Origin: an uncultured Clostridia bacterium
GTDB taxonomy: Bacteria > Bacillota > Clostridia > Oscillospirales > Acutalibacteraceae
NCBI GenBank assembly: GCA_905235625.1
Contig: CAJOLX010000007.1
Coordinates: 1-45,059 of the forward strand
Length of the DNA stretch: 45,059 nt
Direction of reading: 5' to 3'
The notes under the pieces were generated by a model. The model was given only the letters and a program-made list of their open reading frames with translations, had not been told where the DNA came from and did no database searches. A program made the position numbers and the translations under genes. How positions within the stretch are numbered: the stretch's first letter is position 1; each line of letters opens with the position of its first letter. Below, one piece after another: positions 25,584 to 35,453 of this stretch.

Positions 25584-26402
25584 TCAGATCAGAATATAGT
25601 CTTTAAAACCCTCGATTTCTTCGTCCGTCAGCTTTAATCCGTCTTTAACAAAATTATCAAAGCAGCCGTAAACATTATCAATTTCATTAAAGAACGCCTC
25701 GTAATATTCGCGGTCAACGAGAAAGACTTTTTTGACCTTTTCCGCAAGAGGCTTGTCCCTTAAGAAAATGAGAGCGAGCCTTCCGTAAAACGACGATATG
25801 CTTTTATACCTAACGTTAGTGTAGAGATAATCGTCAATAATATCTTTTTCCTGAACGCCGAGAATGCGCAGCAGCACGGCGGCAGTAACACCCGTTCTGT
25901 CTTTACCGGCAGTGCAGTGAAAGATAACGGAGCCTTCGCGGTTATTGAATATTATTCTCAGGCATTGCGCCATTTGCGACACGGTATATTCGCTCGACGC
26001 CATAAGAGGATAAACACTCTTAAGGTCGGGCACGTAATTATAAAGTTCCTGCTTGTTTTTAGAGGTTTTAAGAGCCGTCAAAACGTCGGAGCCCATGCCC
26101 GAGGTAATCGCAAGAGTAGCTTCATTATAATAAGGATTTTCATAATAACGGGCGCCTTCGGGCAAAGTGTCCGGTTTATTTTCCTTTTCATGCATAGAGC
26201 GAAGGTCAATAACCGCTTTAAGATTATACTTCTCTTTAAGCAGCTTTAAATCGGACTTTTTTAGGTTATAAAGCGAACCGGAACGGATAACGGCTCCGGG
26301 CCTTATATGTTTGCCGTTTTCGGTTGTCAATGAGCTGAAATCCCTTGCGTTTTTTAATGATTTGAATTCTAAATTTTCCATTTTATCAGAATGCGGCTTC
26401 AT
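25584..26402 (-). CDS. Tyrosine/dual-specificity protein phosphatase (MptpB-like, Y_phosphatase3)
   Basis: 272 residues. The P-loop HCTAGKDRTG lies at 162-171 with catalytic Cys163 and Arg169; the Asp of KDRTG matches the lipid- and phosphotyrosine-active branch (CxxGKDR). The N-terminal NARDFSSL, RSGSLYNL and VIDLRSMHE are the usual flanking elements. No signal peptide, so cytosolic. It may act on phosphotyrosine proteins or phosphoinositide-like lipids. The ATG at 26402 has GGAAG upstream and overlaps the previous gene by 17 bases; an ATG at 26381 is an alternative without a good SD. Last gene of the operon with the hydrolase and FAD enzyme. Confidence 0.85.
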   Translation of the reverse strand: MKPHSDKMENLEFKSLKNARDFSSLTTENGKHIRPGAVIRSGSLYNLKKSDLKLLKEKYNLKAVIDLRSMHEKENKPDTLPEGARYYENPYYNEATLAITSGMGSDVLTALKTSKNKQELYNYVPDLKSVYPLMASSEYTVSQMAQCLRIIFNNREGSVIFHCTAGKDRTGVTAAVLLRILGVQEKDIIDDYLYTNVRYKSISSFYGRLALIFLRDKPLAEKVKKVFLVDREYYEAFFNEIDNVYGCFDNFVKDGLKLTDEEIEGFKDYILI

Positions 26403-27702
26403 ACATCTTCTTCCAATTTTTCACTTTTTCGGAGCTGTATTTGCGGGGAATCATTGAGCAAACGCCCATTGCCTTGGCAATTTTTGAGCCGGCTGAGGGC
26501 AGCTTTTTGAGCAGAACCGGATTTTTGCAAATAAGCTTGGCTTTATTGAAAATATCGAGAAAATCGGTGTTTAAGGAAGCTGCGCTCGTAAAATCTGCGC
26601 CTATCGTCACGTTATCTTCCGTTACCATTCCGCTTTCAATGGCGTAATCTATTTCTTCGGGAGTGAGCGTTAACAAAAATGATTTTGCGTTGGCAAGCGG
26701 CGCAAGACCTCCGCCGAGAGTCTTAAAGAAATTATACTGATAGGGCCAAAGCGTTTCGCAGTTATAGAAGCCGTTTTTATCGGCATTAACGGCGTCCGCA
26801 AGGCATTTTGACGCTTTGAGGCTGTTGGCTATGCCGGAGCCGATGAGAGGCACGGTCATAAAAGCGCTGTCGCCTATTGCCGCGTAACCGTCCGCCACAA
26901 GCTGAGAAAGAGCCTGCCTTACGGGTATCTCGACAAACTGACCGCCTCTTACGATATTTTTGCCGAGCCTCGGATTGTCTTTTCTCAAAAGCTCCGTAAA
27001 GCGCTGAGCCTCTTCTTCGTCAAGGTCGTCAAATCTGCCGATGAGAACGTCGGTGTATTCGTCTTCGGAAGCTACCCAGCTTATGCCCTGCTTTCCGTCT
27101 TTAAAGAGCGACACTTTGAATTTTGCCTCAACCTCTTCGTCGCTCGCTTTTTCGTAGAAAGCTCTGAAAATGCTTATTTTTTCGCTTCTTGCTATTTCTC
27201 TCTGAATGCCGAAAGATTCGGGCAGATTTCTTCTGACAGGCGAATTCATGCCGCAGGCGTCGATTATTAAATCGCCGTAAATATCGCCTTTGTCGGTGCT
27301 TATGCCGATTACCCTGCTGCCGAGAATTATCGGAGCGTTTACCTTGCATTCATAAACAATTTTTACTCCGCACGAAACGGCGTGATTTATAAGATGCTCG
27401 TAAATATCGCGCCTTTCCATTTTTATCTCAAGCTGATCCTGCGGCACGTGCTGCCTTAATCCTTTCCTTTCGGAAGGGCCGAAAAAGGTCATATCCTCTT
27501 TGTATGAAAACTTATCGGCGGGCGGCATCGGAATGCCTGCTGTTCCGAGCGAACCGGGCGCGAAAATATCCGTCCAGTCATAGCCGAGAGTTCCCTCTTT
27601 CTTTTGCTCGTAAACGGTAACGTCATATCCTGCGCCCGCAAGCTGAGCGGCAGCGGCAATTCCGCCGTGACCGAGCCCGGCAACTATTATCTTATTGCCC
27701 AT
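26386..27702 (-). CDS. FAD-dependent oxidoreductase (geranylgeranyl reductase/aromatic hydroxylase-like fold)
   Basis: 438 residues. The N-terminal dinucleotide motif GLGHGGIAAAAQLAGAGYDV and following VTVYEQ bind FAD, a GxGxxG variant. The second FAD motif is GYAAIGDSAFMTVPLIGSGI, typical of the p-hydroxybenzoate hydroxylase/geranylgeranyl reductase superfamily. After residue 330 there is a long helical C-terminus. In an anaerobe a reductase acting on lipids or isoprenoids is more likely than a monooxygenase; this is inference. Encoded 12 bases after the exported hydrolase gene and overlapping the phosphatase gene. Confidence 0.82.
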   Translation of the reverse strand: MGNKIIVAGLGHGGIAAAAQLAGAGYDVTVYEQKKEGTLGYDWTDIFAPGSLGTAGIPMPPADKFSYKEDMTFFGPSERKGLRQHVPQDQLEIKMERRDIYEHLINHAVSCGVKIVYECKVNAPIILGSRVIGISTDKGDIYGDLIIDACGMNSPVRRNLPESFGIQREIARSEKISIFRAFYEKASDEEVEAKFKVSLFKDGKQGISWVASEDEYTDVLIGRFDDLDEEEAQRFTELLRKDNPRLGKNIVRGGQFVEIPVRQALSQLVADGYAAIGDSAFMTVPLIGSGIANSLKASKCLADAVNADKNGFYNCETLWPYQYNFFKTLGGGLAPLANAKSFLLTLTPEEIDYAIESGMVTEDNVTIGADFTSAASLNTDFLDIFNKAKLICKNPVLLKKLPSAGSKIAKAMGVCSMIPRKYSSEKVKNWKKMYEAAF

Positions 27703-27714
27703 GTCATTATCTCC

Positions 27715-29229
27715 TTAAAAAATGAAATCAATGATTCTTCTGAAAAATCTTAAAATCATGCGGTAAAAATCAAACAGCTTTTCAAAAAACGATTTTTCCG
27801 CGGCGGGAGTGCCTTCGTCGGGTGAAAGCGAACCGTCGGCATAATCATAAACAAGATATTGCGGATATTCAGCGAAGGTGTTTATATCCGCCTGACCGTC
27901 GTAATAGAGCAGAGCGCTCATAAAGTTTTCGAGAGAGGACGGGCTCTTCGCGTGCGTTAAATCTCTCACAAACCACGTTTGGTCGGGGAAAAGGCAGGTT
28001 GCCGCGTAAACGGTTTTATCGGCGTTAAGATATGCGGGGTCGCACTGAGAAACGAAATCATCGGCAAAAGCAGAGCCGTAATCGGCGCAAGTGCCTCCCA
28101 TTGACGAAAAAGCGGTGTCAACGACGGTGTCGGTCATGAGCTTCCATTTTTCGGTAAGGGGAACGGTAGCGTAGCCGTATCTTGAAACGACGTAAACGTT
28201 TGCAGTTTCGTTTTGAGCGAGCAAAGTTTCCGTTTTAAACGGCCTTATCATTTCGTTGTAATTATCAACCTTTTCGCGAAGGCCCGAATGGTCAAGGCCG
28301 TCGTCTTTATACAGCTCATTGAAAACGTAATCAATGGACGCGTCAACGTAATCGTCGGGTATCATAGCCCAGATGCTGAGCCAGCCGGCGAACATGGGAA
28401 GAAGAATTTCTTTTTTGAGCTCATCGCCGAGATTTTCCACTATGCCGTTAAGAATGGATGACAAATCGTCGGTAACGCCGGCGTCATTCATAACGTCAAG
28501 CAGCATACCTATAAGCTCGGCTCTTTCGTTTTCGCTGAGCATTCCTCTGAGATATTCGGTAACTGCGTCGGGGTCAATATAAAGTTCGCCGCTCATAAGC
28601 TCGCCCGTGTAGGTTTCGCCGTAAATAGCCGTGGTGTTATAGCAAACGCTCTTTATTCTGTCGCCGCCGTAAAGCTGAAGATAAGTTTCGGCAACTATTC
28701 CGCCGAAGCTGTGGCACTCTATAACGACCTGCTCGCTGCCGGACGCCCGAACGACATATTCTATGTAATCATTGAGCTGAGAGGCAAGCTCTATGGGGTC
28801 AAGCCTCCAGTCATATCTGAATTTGAGATAGGAAGATTTCGTTATGGACGACGCGGGAGGATAAGCGAAATATACTCCGCTGCCGTCGGACGGCTCGCCG
28901 TTTATGTCAAGATTTGCTTTGCTCAAAAGCTCCGCAGCGGGCCCGATTATAGCGTCGCCGAGCTTCCTGTAATTTCTTGTAACGAGGAATTTAAGAAGGT
29001 CGGGCAGGCACTGTTTAACGGTGTCAAGAATATCCGAGCCCTCAGGCGGCCAAAGCACTTCGCTGTCTCTGTCATTCTTATCGGCGATTATTTCCTGCGC
29101 CATAAAGCCGTGAATATAGATATAAGGGCACGTTTCTTCCTCGGCAAAAACGTTTATGCCGGCAAAGCACGAAAGAACTATCGCGAAAGCGATAAATACG
29201 GAAACACTTTTTCTTAATAACTTAGACAT
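27715..29229 (-). CDS. Exported alpha/beta hydrolase, LCAT/lipase-like, with amphipathic C-terminal tail
   Basis: 504 residues. Signal peptide 1-29 (ending INVFA). YIYIHGF at 36-42 is the oxyanion-hole HG. FRYDWRLDPIELASQLND at about 137-154 matches the YDWR region of LCAT-like lipases. The nucleophile elbow reads ECHSFGG with Ser174, so the first Gly of GxSxG is Cys. The remaining triad members cannot be placed with certainty, though DLTHAKSP contains a plausible late His. The last 30 residues (FFEKLFDFYRMILRFFRRII...) form a basic, Phe-rich amphipathic helix like that of the beta-propeller protein at 22898-24205. Probably an extracellular membrane-associated acyl hydrolase or acyltransferase. 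SD GGGGAG. Confidence 0.8.
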   Translation of the reverse strand: MSKLLRKSVSVFIAFAIVLSCFAGINVFAEEETCPYIYIHGFMAQEIIADKNDRDSEVLWPPEGSDILDTVKQCLPDLLKFLVTRNYRKLGDAIIGPAAELLSKANLDINGEPSDGSGVYFAYPPASSITKSSYLKFRYDWRLDPIELASQLNDYIEYVVRASGSEQVVIECHSFGGIVAETYLQLYGGDRIKSVCYNTTAIYGETYTGELMSGELYIDPDAVTEYLRGMLSENERAELIGMLLDVMNDAGVTDDLSSILNGIVENLGDELKKEILLPMFAGWLSIWAMIPDDYVDASIDYVFNELYKDDGLDHSGLREKVDNYNEMIRPFKTETLLAQNETANVYVVSRYGYATVPLTEKWKLMTDTVVDTAFSSMGGTCADYGSAFADDFVSQCDPAYLNADKTVYAATCLFPDQTWFVRDLTHAKSPSSLENFMSALLYYDGQADINTFAEYPQYLVYDYADGSLSPDEGTPAAEKSFFEKLFDFYRMILRFFRRIIDFIF

Positions 29230-29250
29230 AACTATCTCCCCTTTTGAAGA

Positions 29251-29279
29251 ATTATAACATTATCGGCAAAACATTTCAA
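29251..29279 (-). promoter_or_regulatory. Sigma-A promoter of the hydrolase-FAD enzyme-phosphatase operon
   Basis: On the minus strand TTGAAA (29274-29279), a 17-base spacer and TATAAT (29251-29256), 21 bases before the ATG at 29229. Confidence 0.8.
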
Positions 29280-29282
29280 TTG

Positions 29283-30683
29283 CTAATGAGAAGAAATAAT
29301 ATCGCAAATTTTATCAGCCGCTGTAAGAAAACCATCGACCGTAAGGCCCGAATAATTAACGAGCAGCCTGTGCTGAGTTTCTTTTGACGGACAGGCGACG
29401 TAATCGGAAAGAAAAGAAACCTTTATGCCCGCATTTTCGAGCCCGGTTTTTACCTTTTCATCATCCATATCGGTGTAAAGCTTAATAAAGAAATGGAGGC
29501 CTGCGTCGGATTCTTCAATCTCCGAAAGTTTTGAAATCGGATTATCTTTATATGCCGAAATCAAACTGTCGCGAAGGCATTTATAATACTTTCTGTTTCG
29601 GTTTAAATGCCGCTCAAAATAGCCCTTTGAAATAAACCCGGCTAAAGTGTATTGCTCAAAAGAAGACACGGGGCAGCCGCCCGCTGAAACGACGCTTCTG
29701 CATCTTTCGGCAAGAGAAGACGGCACGACCATGTAGCTTATCCTGATTGACGGAGCGAGAGTTTTTGAGAAGGTGTTCATATAAATTACTCTCGACTCGG
29801 GATCGGATGAATAAAGAGTGGGAATCGGCTTTCCGTTAAATCTGAGCTCGCTGTCAAAATCATCTTCAATAATATATTTTCCGTTCGCGCCGAAAAAGGC
29901 GTTTAAAATTTCTTTTCTTCTTCTCGGCCCCGTAACCGTTCCCGTGGGGAAATTGTGAGAGGGCGAAATATGAAGCACGTCCGGATTTAATTCTTTGAGC
30001 TTTTCGGTGATTATGCCGCCCTTATCTATCGGCACGGGAACACGCTCAACGCCGTTTTGAGCGTATGAGAGAGCAATTCTGCGGTAGCAAGGGTCTTCAA
30101 CGGCATAAATAAGGTCATTGCCCAGCATTCTCACAATTACGGAGTAAAAATATTCGGAGCCGGAGCCTATGATAATCTGAGAGGGCAAAACGTTCATTCC
30201 CCTTTGCTCAAACAAAAACTCCGCAATGCTTTCTCTCAAATTTTCGGCGCCGTTATATGGCATGGGAAGAAGCAGCTCGTCTCTGTAATCGAGGCAGACG
30301 TTTCTCATAAGCTTTGACCATACGGAAAACGGAAACTGACCGGGAGGGACTGTATTGGAGCTTAAGTCCACCGCGTATTTTTTGCTTTCTTCTTCTTTTA
30401 CCGAGGCGTGAGCCTTCCCCGCGGCGTGAGGCTTAATATCAACGCTGTCTTCAACGAAATAGCCCTTTTTAGCCAAAGAATAAACGTATCCTTCCGAAAT
30501 AAGCAGTGAGTAGGCTCCTTCAACCGTGACCTTGCTCACGCCCAGATGGTCGGCAAAAGCTCTTTTTGAAGGCAGCTTTGTGCCGCCCGCCAAAACGCCC
30601 GATATAATATCGTTTCTTAAAAACTCATAAAGCTGCCGATAAAGAGGCTCTCCTTTATTCTTTTCAAAAACGTAAGTAACCAT
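29283..30683 (-). CDS. MocR/PdxR-like GntR-aminotransferase fusion regulator
   Basis: 466 residues from ATG at 30683 (GGTGA upstream); the longer frame to 30752 crosses the operator region. Residues 1-75 form a GntR winged helix (GEPLYRQLYEFLRNDIISGV, KRAFADHLGVSKVTVEGAY). Residues about 105-466 are a fold-type I aminotransferase domain with the pyridoxal phosphate Lys307 in NTFSKTLAPSIR, and EDDFDSELRF upstream as the cofactor-contacting Asp. MocR proteins sense pyridoxal phosphate or amino compounds; PdxR controls vitamin B6 genes. The divergent ECF S component gene and shared operator suggest it regulates vitamin uptake. Confidence 0.9.
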   Translation of the reverse strand: MVTYVFEKNKGEPLYRQLYEFLRNDIISGVLAGGTKLPSKRAFADHLGVSKVTVEGAYSLLISEGYVYSLAKKGYFVEDSVDIKPHAAGKAHASVKEEESKKYAVDLSSNTVPPGQFPFSVWSKLMRNVCLDYRDELLLPMPYNGAENLRESIAEFLFEQRGMNVLPSQIIIGSGSEYFYSVIVRMLGNDLIYAVEDPCYRRIALSYAQNGVERVPVPIDKGGIITEKLKELNPDVLHISPSHNFPTGTVTGPRRRKEILNAFFGANGKYIIEDDFDSELRFNGKPIPTLYSSDPESRVIYMNTFSKTLAPSIRISYMVVPSSLAERCRSVVSAGGCPVSSFEQYTLAGFISKGYFERHLNRNRKYYKCLRDSLISAYKDNPISKLSEIEESDAGLHFFIKLYTDMDDEKVKTGLENAGIKVSFLSDYVACPSKETQHRLLVNYSGLTVDGFLTAADKICDIISSH

Positions 30684-30708
30684 AAAATCACCGAAAAAAA
30701 TTAAATCT

Positions 30709-30750
30709 GGCATTATAAACAAAGTGTAAAATGGGCATTGAATTAATGCC
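30709..30750. promoter_or_regulatory. Probable MocR operator: two direct GGCATT repeats and one inverted copy
   Basis: GGCATT occurs at 30709-30714 and 30734-30739 (25 bases apart, same orientation), and AATGCC at 30745-30750 makes a perfect inverted repeat with the second copy across GAATT. The right-hand pair overlaps the plus-strand -35 box; the left copy overlaps the minus-strand -10 TATAAT (30712-30717). Direct plus inverted half-sites are a known MocR/PdxR operator layout. Confidence 0.65.
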
Positions 30751-30765
30751 AATTCTGATTATAAT
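30738..30765 (+). promoter_or_regulatory. Sigma-A promoter of the ECF S-component gene
   Basis: TTGAAT (30738-30743), a 16-base spacer and TATAAT (30760-30765), 40 bases before the ATG at 30805. Confidence 0.7.
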
Positions 30766-30804
30766 CTATTTCAAACACAAAAGCAACCCGATTTGGAGGA
30801 AAAT

Positions 30805-31317
30805 ATGAAAAAGCTGACAAAACTTATATTGTCTGCGCTTTTCGCAGCCATAATCGCGGTAACCGCCATAACGATACACATTCCGCTGCCGAGCGGAAAC
30901 GGTTATCTTAACGTAAGCGATACTTTCAATATATTAGCCGGAATAGTTCTCGGCCCCGCTTACGGAGCTCTCGCCGCGGCAATCGGCGGCGGACTGAGCG
31001 ACATTCTGCTCGGCTTCGCGTTTTACGCTCCCGGCACTGCGATAATAAAAGCGCTCACTCCCGTTACAGCCTACTTTGTTTTTAAGGCGTTCAAATCACA
31101 TAAAATAACGGGCGGCGCTGTGGCGAGCGTGTTATCCGAAATTCACGTTCCCCTGCTCTATTTCGTTTATGAATATTTCATTTTGCAATACAAGCTTTCC
31201 GCCGCAGGCAACATACCGTTTAACTTTATTCAGGCGGGAGCAAGCGCTGTATTCTCGGCGCTGATTATATCCGCGCTTGTAAAATCAAAACTGCTTGACA
31301 AAATACAAAAGATATAA
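30805..31317 (+). CDS. ECF transporter S component, likely vitamin B6-type
   Basis: 170 residues with about 5-6 hydrophobic helices. Start ATG at 30805 with the SD GGAGGA; the TTG at 30793 is inside that SD. NVSDTFNILAGIVLGPAYGA and GGGLSDILLGF are typical of vitamin S components, which capture the vitamin and dock on the shared EcfAAT module (not in this window). The ligand is not readable. Divergence from a PdxR-like regulator makes a pyridoxine-related vitamer the leading guess (compare the predicted PdxU group); thiamin precursors are an alternative. Confidence 0.82.
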   Translation: MKKLTKLILSALFAAIIAVTAITIHIPLPSGNGYLNVSDTFNILAGIVLGPAYGALAAAIGGGLSDILLGFAFYAPGTAIIKALTPVTAYFVFKAFKSHKITGGAVASVLSEIHVPLLYFVYEYFILQYKLSAAGNIPFNFIQAGASAVFSALIISALVKSKLLDKIQKI

Positions 31318-31336
31318 AAGATTAAAGGTGATTTAA

Positions 31337-31873
31337 ATGAGTGAAATTTATGATCAGACAAGAGCCGCGGCGCTTGAGCTAATAGAGAAATCCGGCATAA
31401 AAAGCGGAGAAATAGCCGTTATCGGCTGCTCAACGAGCGAAGTGCTCGGCGAAAAAATCGGAACGAGCGGAAGCGTTGAAACAGCAGAAGAAATTGTGAA
31501 GGCATTAAAAGACACTTTCGGAGAAAGAAATATTTTTATTGCCGCTCAGTGCTGCGAGCATCTTAACAGAGCGATTATAATCGAAAGAGAAGCCGCCGAA
31601 AAATACGGCTTTGAAGAGGTCAGCGTGGTGCCTCATCCGCATGCGGGCGGCTCATTCGCAACAACGGTTTATCACAATCTCAAAGACCCCGTCGCAGTTG
31701 AAGAAATAAAAGCGCACGCAGGGCTTGACATCGGCAACACTATGATAGGCATGCATCTTAAAAGAGTCGCCGTGCCGTTAAGGCTCGAAAACAACGTGAT
31801 TGGCTCCGCAAGAGTGAACGCCGCGAGAACGAGGCCGAAATACATTGGCGGCGAAAGAGCTTTTTACGAATGA
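31337..31873 (+). CDS. UPF0340/TIGR01440 family protein (YwlG-like)
   Basis: 178 residues. The block IAVIGCSTSEVLGEKIGTSG, then AAQCCEHLNRAIIIER and VVPHPHAGGSFATTVY, identifies this conserved Firmicutes family whose function is not established. The Cys pair and His residues suggest metal or cofactor binding. SD AAAGGTGA; 19 bases after the ECF S gene, so co-transcribed and presumably under the same MocR control. Confidence 0.9.
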   Translation: MSEIYDQTRAAALELIEKSGIKSGEIAVIGCSTSEVLGEKIGTSGSVETAEEIVKALKDTFGERNIFIAAQCCEHLNRAIIIEREAAEKYGFEEVSVVPHPHAGGSFATTVYHNLKDPVAVEEIKAHAGLDIGNTMIGMHLKRVAVPLRLENNVIGSARVNAARTRPKYIGGERAFYE

Positions 31874-31893
31874 TAATAAACGGTATAAAAAGA

Positions 31894-31932
31894 AACGCAG
31901 AAGCGGTTTTCATCGCCTCTGCGTTAATTTTT
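31894..31932. terminator. Bidirectional terminator between UPF0340 gene and groEL
   Basis: AACGCAGA (31894-31901) pairs with TCTGCGTT (31918-31925), with an inner GCG/CGC step. AATTTTTG follows on plus, and CTTTTTA on minus. Confidence 0.8.
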
Positions 31933-31944
31933 GCTTTGTGGCTA

Positions 31945-33603
<1,659 letters not shown>

Positions 33604-33607
33604 TTAA

Positions 33608-33892
33608 TTATTCTACTATAGCAAGTATGTCGCTCTGGCGAACTATGGTGTACTCTTCATTGTCGAGCTTGACCTCAGTGCCGCTGTATTTGCCGGTGAT
33701 GACTTTGTCGCCGACCTTAACGTACATTTCAACCTCTTTGCCGTCAACAACTCCGCCGGGGCCTACGGCGACCACTTCGGCGATCTGGGGCTTTTCCTGA
33801 GCAGAAGCCGCAAGAATAATGCCGCTCGCTGTGGTTTCTTCAATCTCGACGGACTTTACGACAACGCGGTCAGTCAAAGGTTTAATTTTCAT
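33608..33892 (-). CDS. groES: Co-chaperonin GroES (10 kDa)
   Basis: 94 residues from ATG at 33892, with the SD GGAGG 9 bases upstream; the extra five codons to 33907 precede the SD. KIKPLTDRVVVKSVE and SGIILAASAQEKPQ (the mobile loop binding GroEL), ending SDILAIVE. Caps the GroEL cavity. First gene of the CIRCE-controlled heat-shock operon. Confidence 0.97.
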   Translation of the reverse strand: MKIKPLTDRVVVKSVEIEETTASGIILAASAQEKPQIAEVVAVGPGGVVDGKEVEMYVKVGDKVITGKYSGTEVKLDNEEYTIVRQSDILAIVE

Positions 33893-33929
33893 CTTTATAA
33901 CCTCCAAATAAATTAGTTCAAAAATTCAG

Positions 33930-33956
33930 TTAGCACTCTTTGTCATCGAGTGCTAA
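33930..33956. promoter_or_regulatory. CIRCE operator for HrcA
   Basis: TTAGCACTC (33930-33938), nine bases, GAGTGCTAA (33948-33956): a perfect CIRCE inverted repeat just downstream of the groES -10 box. HrcA bound here would block transcription until heat stress. Confidence 0.97.
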
Positions 33957-33960
33957 CGCT

Positions 33961-33988
33961 ATTTTATCACTTTGTTACCAAAAATCAA
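33961..33988 (-). promoter_or_regulatory. Sigma-A promoter of groES-groEL
   Basis: On the minus strand TTGATT (33983-33988), a 16-base spacer and TAAAAT (33961-33966), immediately followed by CIRCE. Confidence 0.8.
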
Positions 33989-34024
33989 GACTTTTTTGCA
34001 AAGTTTACAATATCGTAATATTTG

Positions 34025-34053
34025 TTGTAAATGTGTCAATTAGGTTGTATAAT
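34025..34053 (+). promoter_or_regulatory. Sigma-A promoter of the ligase-like/DUF4886 operon
   Basis: TTGTAA (34025-34030), a 17-base spacer and TATAAT (34048-34053), 36 bases before the TTG start at 34090. Confidence 0.75.
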
Positions 34054-34089
34054 TCACTTGAATTTAAACTCGCAAAGGAGGTATAAGCT

Positions 34090-35451
34090 TTGGAAAACGA
34101 AAACGGCAAATTTAACAGCCGGCTTGAAAGCGTTAGGCGTTTTCTTCATTCCGATTTATACACCCTTTGTTTCGTTATATTATGCGGAGTTTTCATTTTT
34201 ACCGATAAGGGAGTTTTGGGCGTTGTGCTTTTGGCTCTCGTTTGCACCGTTACCATGGTGCTCACCGACGATTTGCTGCCGGCGTTTGAAGGCATGATGC
34301 TGATATCGTGCTTTGCTATCAGGCTGAAATACAGCACCGGCGAATTTCTTAAGCTCTGGCCCTTCATTTTCCCCATTGCGATTTGCTTTTTCTCTCACTT
34401 TTTCATTTATCACAGAAAGCTCAAAAATTTCGGCATTCTCAGAGGAATGATTGCCGCTTCTTTCGCTCTCGTTTTGGGCGGAGTGGGAGTTATAAACCCA
34501 CGCACGTATTTCTCCCCCACCTCGATTTTTTATATGATTTCTTTAGGCTTCGGCATGGTTATTATATGCTGCTATGTTGCCGATTCTTTTGAGAGCAAAA
34601 AAGACTATGATTTTGAAGATAAGTTTTGCAAAATGATGGTGTCAACGGTTATCGTCATAACGCTTTGCCTTATTTACGAATATCTCTCAAGGCGAAACGA
34701 GCTTGCGGACCATCTGCACGTGATACCGTTTCAGTGGAGAAATAACGGCTCAACCCTTTTAATGCTCGCAATGCCGTTTGTGTTTTATTACTCAAGGAAG
34801 CACTTTATTTTCTACATATTGGGAATACTCGTTTACGGCGAAATATTGCTGACAGGGTCGCGCGGAGGGCTTATATTCGGCGCCGCAGAGCTTGTTATCT
34901 GCATTGCGGTGATGATAATTCTTGACAAGAAGCACAGAAAAGCGGAAATAATAACGATAGTTATTTGCGTTTTCGCGCTGATTGTTTCCCGAAAATATTT
35001 CTTCGATTTAATTCAATACACGATTGACAGAATGCGAAATCCCGAAGAAGCCAACACGAGAATAGAGCTTTACAGGCGAGGAATAGCGGACTTTAAATTT
35101 AACCCGATAAACGGCAGAGGCATAGCCTACATGGGCAACAGAGACGTTCACCCGAGCGCCGAGCACACTCTTTGCTGGTATCATAACTCTATTTTGCAGG
35201 TTGCCGCTTCAATGGGCATTATCGGCATCGCCGCCTACGTTTATCTGAATATATTAAGAATAAAAGTATTTTTAAATAACGTTTCTTTCTTTTCTCTCAC
35301 GATGTTTCTCTCATTCATCGGTCTTGAGATGATGTCGCTCGTAAACCCCGGCATATTCGCGCCGTTTCCTTATCTTATGCTCGTTTCGATTTATTTCATA
35401 GTGATTGAAAAGCAAAACAAAAACGGCAGAAACGTTTTAAAGAGGTCATAA
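34090..35451 (+). CDS. O-antigen ligase/polymerase-like (Wzy/WaaL family) membrane protein
   Basis: 453 residues, about 11-12 membrane helices. Start TTG at 34090, with a strong AAAGGAGGT 8 bases upstream and no nearby in-frame ATG. The large periplasmic-type loop contains RIELYRRGIADFKFNPINGRG and HNSILQVAASMGIIG, and LLTGSRGGLIFG precedes it; these are the hallmarks of the Wzy_C/WaaL group (conserved Arg and the H-N/S motif). In a Gram-positive it would polymerise or transfer a lipid-linked glycan onto the surface. No other glycan genes are adjacent. Confidence 0.8.
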   Translation: MENENGKFNSRLESVRRFLHSDLYTLCFVILCGVFIFTDKGVLGVVLLALVCTVTMVLTDDLLPAFEGMMLISCFAIRLKYSTGEFLKLWPFIFPIAICFFSHFFIYHRKLKNFGILRGMIAASFALVLGGVGVINPRTYFSPTSIFYMISLGFGMVIICCYVADSFESKKDYDFEDKFCKMMVSTVIVITLCLIYEYLSRRNELADHLHVIPFQWRNNGSTLLMLAMPFVFYYSRKHFIFYILGILVYGEILLTGSRGGLIFGAAELVICIAVMIILDKKHRKAEIITIVICVFALIVSRKYFFDLIQYTIDRMRNPEEANTRIELYRRGIADFKFNPINGRGIAYMGNRDVHPSAEHTLCWYHNSILQVAASMGIIGIAAYVYLNILRIKVFLNNVSFFSLTMFLSFIGLEMMSLVNPGIFAPFPYLMLVSIYFIVIEKQNKNGRNVLKRS

Positions 35452-35453
35452 AA

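Noticed and set aside
29283-30752. Extended start for the MocR regulator at 30752
   Set aside because: The extension covers the GGCATT repeats and both promoters; ATG at 30683 aligns with the usual GntR N-terminus.
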